64,000 bases of DNA from Anaerolineae bacterium. GTDB lineage: Bacteria; Chloroflexota; Anaerolineae; 4572-78; J111. The notes below the pieces were generated by a model. It had not been told where the DNA came from and ran no database searches. It worked only from the letters and a program-made list of their open reading frames with translations. Shown in pieces: positions 8,861 to 19,818 of the stretch. The stretch is from positions 1 to 64,000 of the forward strand of contig JAHDWA010000033.1 of the NCBI GenBank assembly GCA_023382535.1. Direction: 5' to 3'. Each line of letters starts with the position of its first letter. Position 1 is the stretch's first letter. The translations under genes and the position numbers were made by a program.

Positions 8861-10711
8861 ATGTCCAATAACAGAACCCAGTTTGGCAGTTTTACTGTCT
8901 TCGGTTTTACCCAACAGCCTGACACTTTTTTGCAATACGAACTGCCCACTCGTTTGCAGATTTCTCCCAGGACGATTGATTTTGGCGAAGCAGGTCATTT
9001 TTTCTTGTATACATCCTATGGAGAGGTGGCCGAGAATGAAGAGCTTATTGTGCTAAAGCTGGGCCTTCTTCATTCTCCTCAGGGGACTCCCTTATCAGCC
9101 CAACAATTGTTGGAGCATAAGCTGGTTAAAGCGAGCGAAATCAAAGCCGATGAGCTGCGCGGGAATGGTTTAGTTGCTTGTTTTAGTAAAACAGCGCCTG
9201 AATTCTCGGTTTACAAAACCCTTCTCTCTACCCCTCAGCTATATTATTCCACCCACAGCCAAACAATTCTCTGCACGGATGGTCCCAGACCTCACCTGGC
9301 CCTCCTTGATCGGGTAGAGCCGAACGAGGAAGCAGTGGTGCAGCACTTTCTTTTTCGATATGCCCTGGGAACCCATACCTATTACCGGGATATTCATCGT
9401 CTGCTTTCCGGTCAATTGCTCCGCTGGCAGGCAGGCACTATCAAACTGGATCAGGTTCGCGATTTACGCCCAGAGCCTGGCAGCCAGGTATTTGATAAGA
9501 TTAATTCGACCGGTATAGAGGCGCTCCATCAAAATTTGAGCGGGGTAATCGGCGCCTACCTAAGAGATATGGAAGCCGTTGGGACTAAAGCTGGCACTAT
9601 GTTATCAGGCGGGGTCGACTCGGTTGTTTTGCAGTTACTCGTTAATGAGTATATTTCTTTACCTGCTGATCGAAAAACATTTAGCTATGCGCTGCGTGTG
9701 CCCAATTTTGGGTTTGAGATAGAGTACGCCAAGCAGGCTGCTCAAAGTTTACAAACAGATCACACCTTTGTTGATGTTACGCCTGAGCAATATCCTGACC
9801 TTTTGGTTAGAACCATAGAGACGCTCGGTTATCCTATCCCGGCCGAATCGCAGCCCTGTAAACTGGCCATTGCCGAGCACTTGGCTGCGTGTGCGTCTGC
9901 GCCTCATTTTTTCTTTGTTGGAACGGGCGCCGACACCCTCTATGGAACGGGTTTAGCAAAAAAAATAAAGCTGCTCGAAAAAACCCGTAACATACCCTTC
10001 TCTAATTTGGCGCTAAATTCCATCGCCCAGCTCGTCCAGCCCATTGCCCCCAAAAAAGCGCACGGGTTACGGCAAGTTGCCGGCATATTGCCAGAGGTAG
10101 ACCAGCCTGTCTCTTACAAGATACCGGCTAATACCGTTGCCGTTTATTCAGATATTGATATGGCCCGCCGCTCTTTCGGGGATCATGCCCTTCAAAAAGC
10201 TTTTGAGTACAGGCATCAAATGGAAGCGCATTTCGTGGGCAGTCAGCACCCCATTGAAAAGGTTCTGGCAATGGAACTGGTGACCGATGCTTATGAAACA
10301 GGCGTGTTGGTCAATCATCTTTACCTGGCCCATCAGCGGGAACAGGTCTACCCTTATTTTGATGAAGAGATTATTCGTTTCAGTTATTCTTTTGATCCTG
10401 ATATCAGATATTTGAAAGGACAGCAGGTAAAGCCTCTTTTAAAAGGGCTTCTGGAACAAAATTCGCTCGGTAGTATTGCCCGCAAACCGAAAGGGGCTTC
10501 CGTATTTAACGAAAATCTGTACGACTGGTTGAAAAGTGGTCCATTGCGGGAGATGGTTCTGGCCATGGACCGGCCCGGCTTTGTCAGCAAATCAGATTTT
10601 GAAAAGTTAATCGAAGTCCCTTCATGGTCTCCCTTAGATGAGCCTAATTGGTTTTTATGGAACTTACTTACCTTTGATATTTTTCAAAAGCACGTGGTTC
10701 GGGCTTACTGA
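8861..10711 (+). CDS. Asparagine-synthetase-like protein without the glutaminase cysteine
   Basis: 616 residues. The synthetase half has the PP-loop AGTMLSGGVDSVVLQLL (about 244-260), FFFVGTGADTLYGTG (about 350-364) with the conserved Asp, and ARKPKGASVFNENL near the end. The N-terminal half resembles a class II glutamine amidotransferase domain in length, but residue 2 is Ser and no early cysteine exists, so glutamine hydrolysis is unlikely. Similar degenerate homologues form amide or lactam bonds by ATP-dependent adenylation. In this operon it may make an amide on the product built by the CapK/FemAB enzymes. The reaction is not known. Confidence 0.75.
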   Translation: MSNNRTQFGSFTVFGFTQQPDTFLQYELPTRLQISPRTIDFGEAGHFFLYTSYGEVAENEELIVLKLGLLHSPQGTPLSAQQLLEHKLVKASEIKADELRGNGLVACFSKTAPEFSVYKTLLSTPQLYYSTHSQTILCTDGPRPHLALLDRVEPNEEAVVQHFLFRYALGTHTYYRDIHRLLSGQLLRWQAGTIKLDQVRDLRPEPGSQVFDKINSTGIEALHQNLSGVIGAYLRDMEAVGTKAGTMLSGGVDSVVLQLLVNEYISLPADRKTFSYALRVPNFGFEIEYAKQAAQSLQTDHTFVDVTPEQYPDLLVRTIETLGYPIPAESQPCKLAIAEHLAACASAPHFFFVGTGADTLYGTGLAKKIKLLEKTRNIPFSNLALNSIAQLVQPIAPKKAHGLRQVAGILPEVDQPVSYKIPANTVAVYSDIDMARRSFGDHALQKAFEYRHQMEAHFVGSQHPIEKVLAMELVTDAYETGVLVNHLYLAHQREQVYPYFDEEIIRFSYSFDPDIRYLKGQQVKPLLKGLLEQNSLGSIARKPKGASVFNENLYDWLKSGPLREMVLAMDRPGFVSKSDFEKLIEVPSWSPLDEPNWFLWNLLTFDIFQKHVVRAY

Positions 10712-10807
10712 TGCCGATAGGCTGCAAATTGAAAGCAGCGGGTGGTAAAACGTCTCCAAAACTTATGCCAATCTTCCAACTGAACGAGAAAGGTTGAGTC
10801 CAGCGTC

Positions 10808-12019
10808 ATGACGCAATCAAATTCTGTAAACCGTAAATATCACTGTATGGTTGTCCATGCCCATTATCCCTATGGTGAAACACGGGTCCAGCGGCAGGCT
10901 GAAGCCCTGGCGCGCCGTGGTTATGAAGTAGATGTGCTCTGCCTGAGAGGAAGAGCCGATCCAGCCGTTGAAATCCTTAACGGGGTGCGCATTCTGAGAC
11001 TGCCGGTACGCTACAGCAACTACGACTGGGCCGGCTGGAAAATCTGGGAGTACCTCCGCTTTGCTTTGTTGGTTATGCTGAAATTAATCCAGTTGCATAC
11101 CCGCCATCGCTACGGTACGATTCAGGTCCATAATTTGCCGGATTTTCTGATATTTGCTGCCTGGTACCCTAAACTTATGAAGGCGCGGCTCATACTTGAC
11201 CTGCACGACCTGATGCCGGAGTTTTACCAGAGCAAATATGGCGCTGAGACAGGCGGCCGGCTGGTGCGTTTACTCTACTTGCAGGAGAAGCTGGCTTGCC
11301 GTTTTGCTAACCATGTCATTACCGTCAGTGAACTTTGGCGGCAGACCCTCATTAAGCGCGGTGTGCCCGCCGATAAGGTAAGTGTGGTGATGAACGTGGC
11401 CGATCACACCATCTTTCGCCAACCTGAACGGCCTGTAACCAAGCCGGCCAATGGCTCGGGATTGCATCTGATTTATCACGGCTCTATTACTTATCGCTAC
11501 GGGATAGACCTCGTCTTGCGAGCTATGGCTAAAATTCGTGAGCAAATACCGGACCTCTATTTGACCATCCACGGGGGCGGCGAGTATCAGCCGAATTTGG
11601 TCGCATTGACCAAAGAGCTGGGGCTGGAACAGCAGGTTAACTTTAGCGTCAAGTTTATGCCGGTAGAGGAGCTGCCGAAATTAATCATGTCGGCAGACGT
11701 GGGCCTGGCTCCTTATCGAACAGACGTGTTTACCGATGGCATTGTCCCCACAAAACTCATGGAGTATGCCGCGCTGGGCATGCCGGCCATCGCCTCACGT
11801 ACCTCCGCCGTACAGGCCTATTTTCAAGATACTATGGTCGAATTTTTTACCCCGGGTGACGTGGATGATCTGGCCCGTTGTCTGCTAACCGTCTATCACG
11901 ACCGGGGCCACCTGGCGGAATTGGCCCGCGGCGCTGGCGTATTCAATCAGCGTTACAATTGGGAGAAGTTAGGCAATGAGTACGTTGATTTAATTGATCA
12001 GTTGAATGCTAAGAGGTAA
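10808..12019 (+). CDS. Glycosyltransferase family 4 protein
   Basis: 403 residues with GT-B fold features. The N-terminal domain has [29 protein letters not shown]. The C-terminal domain contains [33 protein letters not shown], and the nucleotide-sugar binding motif [17 protein letters not shown] with the expected Glu. It transfers a sugar from a nucleotide donor during surface-polysaccharide assembly. It closes the cluster begun at 76; a promoter and a secreted-protein gene follow at once. Donor and acceptor cannot be told from sequence. Confidence 0.85.
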   Translation: MTQSNSVNRKYHCMVVHAHYPYGETRVQRQAEALARRGYEVDVLCLRGRADPAVEILNGVRILRLPVRYSNYDWAGWKIWEYLRFALLVMLKLIQLHTRHRYGTIQVHNLPDFLIFAAWYPKLMKARLILDLHDLMPEFYQSKYGAETGGRLVRLLYLQEKLACRFANHVITVSELWRQTLIKRGVPADKVSVVMNVADHTIFRQPERPVTKPANGSGLHLIYHGSITYRYGIDLVLRAMAKIREQIPDLYLTIHGGGEYQPNLVALTKELGLEQQVNFSVKFMPVEELPKLIMSADVGLAPYRTDVFTDGIVPTKLMEYAALGMPAIASRTSAVQAYFQDTMVEFFTPGDVDDLARCLLTVYHDRGHLAELARGAGVFNQRYNWEKLGNEYVDLIDQLNAKR

Positions 12020-12028
12020 TGTCGTTAC

Positions 12029-12061
12029 TCAAACTAAATTCAAACTTTCAGATGCTATAAT
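12029..12061 (+). promoter_or_regulatory. Promoter with twin TCAAAC boxes and extended -10 TATAAT
   Basis: TCAAAC at 12029-12034 and 12040-12045 (11 bp apart), then after 7 bp TGC and a perfect TATAAT at 12056-12061. It matches the arrangement at 2349-2381 base for base in spacing, and about 26 of 31 bases agree. It should drive the secreted-protein gene starting at 12138. The repeats cover the -35 zone, as expected for a dimeric activator. Confidence 0.7.
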
Positions 12062-12137
12062 ACAACCGAAATACCTGAACAGGGGCATATTGTTGAATCA
12101 TGAATTTACTTGGAAACCAGGAAAGGCAACTCAACAA

Positions 12138-15100
12138 ATGAAAAGACGTTTCTTGCATCTGGCTGTCCTGCTCTTTTGGCTGATTTCGGTTATTTTCTTA
12201 CCTCTTGTCCCGGCCAGAGCCGACGAGCCTAATTGGTCCTTTGTCTCTTCTGATGTGGACGGCGATGGTTTGTCTAACCTGGTGGAAGAAACGGGCTGGT
12301 GCAATGCCAAGGGTTGCTTCACCACCGACCCTTTTGACCCTGACAGCGACAATGATACCCTGACGGACGGTGAAGAAAAACTGTTTGACTCTGTCCCCAA
12401 TGGCGCCGGCGGTCCCGCCAGCCCCGGTATTTACGTGATCTACGACAATGGTTTCAAAACCAAAGAATACTATCCCTGGCAGCCCTACGGGCACAAGCTG
12501 ATTGCCCGGGCCGACAGTTTTGTTCCCCCCCGGCCCGATACTCTGGATGTGCAGAAGGGCTTCAGCACCAACCTGGATGCGATTGTCGTGCGGCGGGGCG
12601 CTACCGTCACCGTCGGCGGGCCGATTAGCTCGACCCTGCAAATCGCCGAAAACGGCTCGCTGACCGACTTGACCGCCCAACAAGACCCATTTACCGGCCA
12701 GTGGACAATCAACATCCCCAGTAACGGCACGGTAGGTAAATACACGCTGACGCTGGGCAGCGAAACCATAGATTTACTGGTCGTCTTCGATCTGCCAACC
12801 GTGGGCGGAGAGCTGACCCAGGGCGGCATTGATCGTTTTGCCTACGACGACAACTTCACCGTCAGCCGGGACCAACAGGCCATTGTTCTGGCTGACGAGA
12901 ATTATCCGCTAACGCTTACCGGTACACCTTATGATGGTGAACTTAACAGTAACAATTTTATCAACGAGGGAAGATCCTACATCTTCAGCACCCAGCAGTA
13001 CAACCGTTATATCGTGGAAAACTTCGTCATTGAAGCCATCTCGGGCAAAACGACGCAGCGAGATGCGGCAGATGCGCTGGCCGACCGGGTAGATGCCTTG
13101 ACCGTCTTTCGCAACCCGCGGGTCTTGTTCAATTCTAACAGCGTCATCAATCCGGGAGTTAACGTCCGGCAGCAGTGTTCCAATGTCGCCGGCCTGTTGA
13201 CAGCCTTTAACCGCGCTTCCGGCATCGCCGCCCGCCCGATTATGGTGGATTGGAAAACGAGCAGCTTTGATCACTCGACCGAGGTCTGGTTGAACAATAA
13301 TTGGCGGGTCTACCGGGGTTACAACACGTTTGAAATAAATGAAAATTACCCTTATGATCCCACTATCCCTGATGTCCGTCGGCCCTCCTCCTGCGTTAGC
13401 AGCGGTAACTGGCCCCGCTGTGGAACCCAGAAGTACAGGCTGCGTTCCGACTACGGGGGCAATCATGGGGATTACCAACCCTGGCACTCGGGCGGTGATG
13501 GTTCGGGCGGCTCGGTGATGATTCTGGCCGACGACAATTGGACCGGCACCGGTTTGGCTTACCGCTGGCCGAGCTGGATCACCACCACCTGGTTGTCGCC
13601 GCACGATCCTATCACGCCGGTGGTGGCGGCGGGGACGCAGCTTCTGATTGACACGAACAGGTTTAAAACCCAGAATGCGAAGTATTGGCCGCTGTGGGGC
13701 TGGACGCAAGAGCCGACCGATATTGGCCAGCCCGGTAGTTGGCCGCCGGCGCCCTCCAGCGGGGTAGGCGGATTCAGCGTAATGAATTCGGAGGTCAGCC
13801 CCTTTGATTATCAATCGGCCCAGGTCCAATTGGGCGACGTGGTGAACGAGTACGGCGTTGACGCCAACGGCAACGGCAAGTACGATCAACTGGTGCTGGA
13901 AGTCGAAGTAACGGTTGCCCAGGCGGGCCGTTATTGGCTGCGCGGCGATTTGAGCGCCACTCAATCTGATTCCAGCCTGGCCGGTACGGGGGGCGTGCTG
14001 GCCATGGCTCTGAGCAACCCGGATTTGGTTGCTGGCGCCCAGATTGTCAAACTGGTTTTTAGCGGCGTGGAAATCGGCACCAAAGTGGTGGATGGACCTT
14101 ACCTGTTGAACGGGTTGTGGATTACCGACGTGGCCGACCCTGGCCCCTCCACGTTTATGGTCAACAGCCTGGCCTTTCGAGGGAATGCCCATCTCACCGT
14201 TCCCTACAAAGCCAGCGCCTTTGAAACCTACGGGGCGGTATTATCGAAGCAGTACAGCCATACGCCGTTGGACAGCGATGGCAACGGCCAGGCCGATGGC
14301 GTGACTGTTGCCACCGGTATCAATGTCTACCAGCCGGGAACCTACACGGTCGAGGGCAATCTGTACGATACCCAGGGCAACTTTGTCAGCCATGCCACCT
14401 GGTCGGGGAGCGGCCCCACTGTTACCTTGCCGTTCAAGGATATGGCCGGCACGGTAGGTCCTTACACCTTGCGTGAGGTCAACCTGCTTAACAGCAGCGG
14501 GCAAGTCATTAACGAGGCCGGGTATGATGTTTACACCATTGAAGCGATTGGCGACCTGGTTTTACCGGAAGTAGCCGGCCTGGGGCACTATCCCGACAGT
14601 GACGGTATTGGGCCGATGGGTCTGACCATCACACCTACCGTAACCTTTAGCGAGCAGCTCGTGAACGGCGATTTGCAGATTACAGTGCCCGTGCAGGTGG
14701 CCGTGGCCGGGTCTTTTAAACTGGAAGCCTGGCTGGCCGACCCGGCCGGCAATCTGGTTACCTGGGCTGTCGGCCAGTCAACTAACCTGGATGTGGGTGC
14801 GCAGTCTCTCAGCCTGACCTTTGATGGTCAGAATATCCGCGCCCGCGGGCTGAATGGCCCCTACAGCCTGGTCGCGCTGAAGATACTCAACGGCGCCGCC
14901 GCTTATGAGGTACTGGATAAAGTGGATGTGATGTCGGGTGCGACTCAAGCTTATACTTACAATCAGTTTGCGGCCTTGGACAACAACCTCTTTGAAGATT
15001 ATATGGAGGGCGGTGCGGCGTTATGGTCGGCTGATTCTGGCTGGAACCTTGTGCAGGGAGTCCACCTGTATTTCAGTCCGTCAAAGGCGTGGAAGGGTGC

Positions 15101-15884
15101 TAATGCCGATGCCTCACTGACGTTGGCTAACCCGTTAAATTTCTCGACAACGACGGACCGGGCGGTGGTTAAGTTCAATACCAGCTATAATTTTGGCAGC
15201 GGCGAAGCCGGCTATGTCGAGGCTTCGACGAATGGCAGCACCTGGAATACTGTCGCCACCCTGTCGGGCAAGTCAGCCTGGTCGAATAAAACTCAATTGG
15301 TTGATTTGAGCGCCTATGACGGTCAAGCCACGGTTTATCTGCGCTTCAGATTGAACTCCGCCGGGGGTAGTTCGGGTGACGCCTGGTACATTGATGATGT
15401 GGTGGTGGCCGGCCTCAACGACACCGACGGCGATGGCCTCTCGGATGACCAGGAGAACAGCATCGGCACTAACCCGAATAATCCGGATACGGATGGCGAT
15501 GGAATGCCTGATGGCTGGGAAGTGGATAATGGCTTCAATCCGAAGATTAATGATGCCAATGGCGATGCAGACAGCGATGGCCTGACCAACCTGGAAGAAT
15601 ATCAACATGGAACCAATCCCCATAACCCCGACAGCGACAGTGATGGACTGCCCGATGGCTGGGAAGTAGATTACAGCTTCGACCCCCATGACGACGGTAC
15701 GACAGACATTGTGAATGGGCCTGATGGCGATCCTGACAATGACCAATTCACTAATCTGCAAGAGTACCTGGCTGGAACCGATCCGCGCAACCCCGACACG
15801 GATAGCGATGGCATTCCCGACGGTACGGACCCTGTGCCCGGTGTAGTGATTAAAACGATTTATCTACCCAACGTCGTCAAGTAA
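12138..15884 (+). CDS. Giant secreted transglutaminase-fold protein with TSP3/DxDxDG repeats (copy A)
   Basis: I chose ATG 12138 ([14 protein letters not shown]..., about 1248 residues) because it gives a clean signal peptide and follows both a promoter and AGGAAAGG; the upstream in-frame ATG at 12006 overlaps the previous gene. Calcium-type [10 protein letters not shown] repeats come first, then a transglutaminase-like core with Cys347 ([11 protein letters not shown]) and His379 ([11 protein letters not shown]). Three beta-rich modules ([20 protein letters not shown] type), a jelly-roll domain ending WYIDDVVV, and C-terminal thrombospondin-3 repeats ([12 protein letters not shown]) follow. 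The last residues are [10 protein letters not shown]. Likely surface-anchored and calcium-stabilised, with cross-linking or protease activity possible. Tandem paralogue at 16105. Confidence 0.8.
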   Translation: MKRRFLHLAVLLFWLISVIFLPLVPARADEPNWSFVSSDVDGDGLSNLVEETGWCNAKGCFTTDPFDPDSDNDTLTDGEEKLFDSVPNGAGGPASPGIYVIYDNGFKTKEYYPWQPYGHKLIARADSFVPPRPDTLDVQKGFSTNLDAIVVRRGATVTVGGPISSTLQIAENGSLTDLTAQQDPFTGQWTINIPSNGTVGKYTLTLGSETIDLLVVFDLPTVGGELTQGGIDRFAYDDNFTVSRDQQAIVLADENYPLTLTGTPYDGELNSNNFINEGRSYIFSTQQYNRYIVENFVIEAISGKTTQRDAADALADRVDALTVFRNPRVLFNSNSVINPGVNVRQQCSNVAGLLTAFNRASGIAARPIMVDWKTSSFDHSTEVWLNNNWRVYRGYNTFEINENYPYDPTIPDVRRPSSCVSSGNWPRCGTQKYRLRSDYGGNHGDYQPWHSGGDGSGGSVMILADDNWTGTGLAYRWPSWITTTWLSPHDPITPVVAAGTQLLIDTNRFKTQNAKYWPLWGWTQEPTDIGQPGSWPPAPSSGVGGFSVMNSEVSPFDYQSAQVQLGDVVNEYGVDANGNGKYDQLVLEVEVTVAQAGRYWLRGDLSATQSDSSLAGTGGVLAMALSNPDLVAGAQIVKLVFSGVEIGTKVVDGPYLLNGLWITDVADPGPSTFMVNSLAFRGNAHLTVPYKASAFETYGAVLSKQYSHTPLDSDGNGQADGVTVATGINVYQPGTYTVEGNLYDTQGNFVSHATWSGSGPTVTLPFKDMAGTVGPYTLREVNLLNSSGQVINEAGYDVYTIEAIGDLVLPEVAGLGHYPDSDGIGPMGLTITPTVTFSEQLVNGDLQITVPVQVAVAGSFKLEAWLADPAGNLVTWAVGQSTNLDVGAQSLSLTFDGQNIRARGLNGPYSLVALKILNGAAAYEVLDKVDVMSGATQAYTYNQFAALDNNLFEDYMEGGAALWSADSGWNLVQGVHLYFSPSKAWKGANADASLTLANPLNFSTTTDRAVVKFNTSYNFGSGEAGYVEASTNGSTWNTVATLSGKSAWSNKTQLVDLSAYDGQATVYLRFRLNSAGGSSGDAWYIDDVVVAGLNDTDGDGLSDDQENSIGTNPNNPDTDGDGMPDGWEVDNGFNPKINDANGDADSDGLTNLEEYQHGTNPHNPDSDSDGLPDGWEVDYSFDPHDDGTTDIVNGPDGDPDNDQFTNLQEYLAGTDPRNPDTDSDGIPDGTDPVPGVVIKTIYLPNVVK

Positions 15885-15911
15885 TTGCCGGTTTTGGTTT
15901 GGCGTTAGCCA

Positions 15912-15950
15912 CTGAGGGGGTGGACAACTACCCCCTCAGCTTTGCTTTTT
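15912..15950 (+). terminator. Rho-independent terminator after copy A
   Basis: A perfect 10 bp stem CTGAGGGGGT/ACCCCCTCAG (15912-15921 with 15930-15939), an 8-nt loop, and a T-rich run CTTTGCTTTTT. It lies 27 bp past the stop codon of the giant secreted protein and separates it from its paralogue. Confidence 0.85.
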
Positions 15951-16104
15951 CTGGGAGGATGGTGGATTGAGCTGAACGGGCAGGTAAATTTTTCGATGGA
16001 TTAAATAACTTCCCCAACATGTTCCTCGGTATTGCGTCAGTCTGGGAACAAGATGGGGAGTAAATGGTTTAGATCACGTTTCTAAAATTCATGGGGGGAA
16101 ACCA

Positions 16105-19100
16105 ATGAGCTTTACAATTGAAAAGTTCGTCACCTGCTTAACGGGGAGGGATAGCAGAATAGGACAGAAAAAGCGGCGAGTCAGAATAAAAAGTAAATTG
16201 GCCGCTCAGGCAGTGCTGACTTGCCTGGTATTGCCGCTCTGGCTTCTTACGACTGTCCTGCTGCCATTGGCGCCACCAGCCCAGGCTACGGAGCCGGTGT
16301 GGGTTTTTATGTCGGCTGATACCGATGGAGATGGGCTGCCGAATGGGGTTGAAACAGCCAGTTGGTGCAATCTTAAAGGCTGCTTCATCACCGACCCTCT
16401 TGATCCCGACAGCGACGATGATGGCCTGACCGACGGTGAAGAGCATTTGTTTGATTCTGTTCCGACAGGTGCAGACGGCCCTCGTAGTCCGGGACTCTAT
16501 GTTATCTACGAAAACAGCCTCAAAACAAAGGAATATTTCCCCTGGCAGCCCTATGGTCACAAATTTATCGCCCGGGCTGATAGTTTTATTCCAACCCGAC
16601 CTGATGTGCGAGATGTTCAACGGGGTAAAACCGATCTGGACGCAGTGGTCGTGCGGCGCGGCGCCACCTTTATTGTGGGTGGACCGCTAGATGAGAGCTT
16701 AAAAATTGAAAAGAGCACCGGTTCTCTGACAACCTTAACCCCGGTTCAAAATCCCTTTACCGGGGAATGGCAGGTGACAGTGCCATCCAACGGTACGGTG
16801 GGTAAGTATACCCTTAAGTTAGGCGATGAAAGCCTGGACCTGTTGGTGGTCTTCGAGCTGCCCGGAGCATCGGGAGAATTGACCCAGGGTGGCGTTGATC
16901 GCTTTGTTTATGATGACGACCCTAACAACCTGCGGGATCAAATGGCAATTGTGTTGGGTGACAGCCGCTATCCCCCCAGTTCTGGCAGTCCGTATCAGGG
17001 ACAGCTCAGTTCTACTAATTACGTCAATGAAGGGGATTCATATGCCTTTGGTACTGAGCACTACAGCCGCTACATGCTGGAAGATTACGTAATTAAAGCG
17101 ATCAATGGGAAAACGACCCAGAAAGCCGCCGCTGATGCCCTGACTGACAGGGTGGATGCGTTAACTGCCTTTCGCAATCCACGTGTGCTAAGTAACTCCT
17201 GGGCAGTTCTTCATCCAGGGAGTAATCCTCGCCAGCAGTGTTCTAACGTATCCGGGTTGTTGACCTCCTTTAACCGGGCAGCAGGGATAGCCGCCCGCCC
17301 GGTCATGGTGGATTGGAAAACGAGTACCTTTGACCACTCAACCGAAATCTGGCTCAATAATACCTGGCGGGTTTATCGCGGCTATAATACGTTTGAAATG
17401 AGTCACGAGCCAGACAACAGCCATCTTTGTGGGGGGAGTAATTGGCCGCGGTGTGGAACGGTTAAAAACCGAAGTCGTTCTGATTGGGGTGGGCACAGCG
17501 ACTATAGAGGCGGAGCAGCGATGATCTTGGCTGGTGACAACTGGACCGAACGAGGCTTGGCCTATCGTTCGGGAAGTTGGAATAGAGGGGTCATTAGACT
17601 CAACGAAACGAGGCTGAATACAGTATTTTCCATTTATTGGCGCAATTTTGGCTGGAGCAAAGAGCCAAGAAATTTGGGTAATCCGGGCTGGCCTCCTGCT
17701 CCGTCGGCCAGCTTGACCGCCAACGAGGTATCAACTCAAGCGGACACCTTGCTCCAGGCTCAATCAGCCCAGATGCAGTTGGGCCAGGTAATCAATGAAT
17801 ACGGCCTGGATACCAACGGCAACGGCCAGTATGATCAATTGGTGCTGGAAGTGGAAGTGACGGCGGCGCAGGCGGGACGGTACTGGCTGCGGGGTCAGTT
17901 AAGCGCTACCCAGACCGACCCCAGCCTGATGGGTACAGGTGGGGTATTGGCTGAAGCATTGGTCAACCCGGAATTAGTCGCAGGCCCGCAAATTGTCCCG
18001 CTCGTGTTCAGCGGGGTAGAAATTGGCCCCAAGCGGGTAGATGGTCCTTACAACTTAAGCGGGTTGTGGGTTACTGCTGTGGCTGAGCCAGGACCCTCTG
18101 ACTTTATAAATGAAAGCCTGGCCGAACGAACCGATCTCTACCTCACCCAGGCTTATAAAGCGGCTGAATTTGAAACCTATGGCGCGGTATTATCAAACCA
18201 ATACAGCCATGCCGAGGTGGACAGCGACGGAAATGGCCAGGTTGACGGCTTGGCTATCTCAACCGGGTTAAATATCTACAGGCCAGGGAACTACAGCGTC
18301 GAAGGTATGCTGGTGGATGCGTCAGGCCAGTTTATCAGCTTTGCCCGCTGGCAGGGGAATGGAGGGCCGGTTGAGTTGGTGTTTGGTGGAGTAGCCGGGC
18401 GAGGTGGCCCTTATCAATTGCAGGAGTTGCGCGCCCTTAACGAGGCCGGGGAAACTGTTGACGAAATTAACGAGGCTTATACAATTCAGCCGGTCGAGAA
18501 ATTAGCAGTTCCCGAAATTGCCTCTTTTGACCTGGCGCTTAAAACCGATGAGTTAAGCCCCTTTGGCTTGACAATTACCCCAACCCAGGTCTTCAATACG
18601 CAAGTCGTTAACGGCCACTTACAACTGAATGCCCAGGTTAACGTGGGAGAGGCTGGTTCTTATAAACTTGAAGCTTGGCTGGCTGATCAGAATGGGAACC
18701 TGGTAACCTGGGCGCAAGGCCAGCCGACAGCCCTGGATGTAGGGATTCAAACGCTCTCAGCCGTCTTTAACGGCAGCAATATTCAGGCGCGTGGCATTAC
18801 CGGACCCTACCAGGTAGTTGCCCTTAAGATACTTAGCGGCCAACCTGGTTATCAAGTCTTGGATAAAGTGGATGTCGCTATGACCACACCTGCTTATGCC
18901 CTGAACAACTTCCAGCAGCCAGGTATGATCTTTGCCGATTTTGTACAGCACGGGAATACTAAATGGATTGTCGGGGCGCCCTGGACTATTACCAGTGGAC
19001 GATACCTGTACTTTAGCCCCTCGTCTGCCTGGTCTGCCGCAGATGCTGATGGTTCGCTGACGCTCCAAGCTCCGTTGAACCTCACGAAAGCGAAAAGCGT

Positions 19101-19818
19101 GGGCCTGAAATTCCATACCAGCTATAATTTTGCCTCCGGCAGTGCGGGCTATGTCGAAGTTTCCAAAGACGGCGGCGCTACCTGGACGACCGAGGCAACG
19201 TTTACCGGCATTCAGGATTGGTCGGAGCAAGTCCAGGTTGTCAATTTGAAATCCTATACCGGCGCAGGCAAGCCGCCAATTCTAATTCGCTTCCGGCTGG
19301 CTGCAGCCGGCGGTGGACAGTGGTATATTGATGATATTCTGGTGAATGGGGTACCCGATCGGGATGGAGACGGGCTTTCAGACGGGGATGAGGTTCAGCA
19401 TGGCACCAATCCGGATGACCCGGATAGTGATAATGACGGCTTGCCCGATGGGTGGGAAGTATTCAACAACCTCAACCCGTTAGACCCCAACGGCGACAAT
19501 GGGGGGAGCGGTGATCCTGACAATGATCGGGCGCCTAACTCTTTGGAGCACGCCTATGATACGGACCCCCACAATCCAGACACCGACGGGGATGGTCTCC
19601 CTGATGGTTGGGAAATAGGCTATCAGCTTGACCCGTTGGACAACACTGGCGAACATGGCGCCAGCGGTGATCCTGACAATGATACCTTAACGAACTTGGT
19701 GGAATACCAGCGCGGTACCAACCCACGCAGCCCGGACACGGACAGCGATGGGATACCGGACAATATTGATCCTCGAGTTGATTTGCGCTCGTTGTTCTTG
19801 CCGTTGATTCCTAAATAA
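16105..19818 (+). CDS. Giant secreted transglutaminase-fold protein with TSP3/DxDxDG repeats (copy B)
   Basis: 1237 residues, a tandem paralogue of the gene at 12138 with the same domain order: signal peptide (hydrophobic stretch about residues 33-60), DTDGDGLPNG repeat, transglutaminase-like core with Cys379 (RQQCSNVSGLL) and His411 (FDHSTEIWLNN), beta modules, a jelly-roll domain ending WYIDDILVNG, TSP3 repeats ([12 protein letters not shown]), and the tail RSLFLPLIPK. GGGGGGAAA precedes the ATG. The N-terminal cytoplasmic extension before the hydrophobic core is longer than in copy A. Catalytic Cys and His are kept in both copies, so both are probably functional. Confidence 0.8.
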   Translation: MSFTIEKFVTCLTGRDSRIGQKKRRVRIKSKLAAQAVLTCLVLPLWLLTTVLLPLAPPAQATEPVWVFMSADTDGDGLPNGVETASWCNLKGCFITDPLDPDSDDDGLTDGEEHLFDSVPTGADGPRSPGLYVIYENSLKTKEYFPWQPYGHKFIARADSFIPTRPDVRDVQRGKTDLDAVVVRRGATFIVGGPLDESLKIEKSTGSLTTLTPVQNPFTGEWQVTVPSNGTVGKYTLKLGDESLDLLVVFELPGASGELTQGGVDRFVYDDDPNNLRDQMAIVLGDSRYPPSSGSPYQGQLSSTNYVNEGDSYAFGTEHYSRYMLEDYVIKAINGKTTQKAAADALTDRVDALTAFRNPRVLSNSWAVLHPGSNPRQQCSNVSGLLTSFNRAAGIAARPVMVDWKTSTFDHSTEIWLNNTWRVYRGYNTFEMSHEPDNSHLCGGSNWPRCGTVKNRSRSDWGGHSDYRGGAAMILAGDNWTERGLAYRSGSWNRGVIRLNETRLNTVFSIYWRNFGWSKEPRNLGNPGWPPAPSASLTANEVSTQADTLLQAQSAQMQLGQVINEYGLDTNGNGQYDQLVLEVEVTAAQAGRYWLRGQLSATQTDPSLMGTGGVLAEALVNPELVAGPQIVPLVFSGVEIGPKRVDGPYNLSGLWVTAVAEPGPSDFINESLAERTDLYLTQAYKAAEFETYGAVLSNQYSHAEVDSDGNGQVDGLAISTGLNIYRPGNYSVEGMLVDASGQFISFARWQGNGGPVELVFGGVAGRGGPYQLQELRALNEAGETVDEINEAYTIQPVEKLAVPEIASFDLALKTDELSPFGLTITPTQVFNTQVVNGHLQLNAQVNVGEAGSYKLEAWLADQNGNLVTWAQGQPTALDVGIQTLSAVFNGSNIQARGITGPYQVVALKILSGQPGYQVLDKVDVAMTTPAYALNNFQQPGMIFADFVQHGNTKWIVGAPWTITSGRYLYFSPSSAWSAADADGSLTLQAPLNLTKAKSVGLKFHTSYNFASGSAGYVEVSKDGGATWTTEATFTGIQDWSEQVQVVNLKSYTGAGKPPILIRFRLAAAGGGQWYIDDILVNGVPDRDGDGLSDGDEVQHGTNPDDPDSDNDGLPDGWEVFNNLNPLDPNGDNGGSGDPDNDRAPNSLEHAYDTDPHNPDTDGDGLPDGWEIGYQLDPLDNTGEHGASGDPDNDTLTNLVEYQRGTNPRSPDTDSDGIPDNIDPRVDLRSLFLPLIPK

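Noticed and set aside
2624..12019. Exosortase/PEP-CTERM exopolysaccharide system.
   Set aside because: The gene set is similar, but no exosortase gene or PEP-CTERM tail appears within the window.
12006..12137. Longer N-terminus for giant protein copy A, with ATG at 12006.
   Set aside because: It would overlap the glycosyltransferase gene, span the predicted promoter and add 44 residues before an otherwise normal signal peptide.
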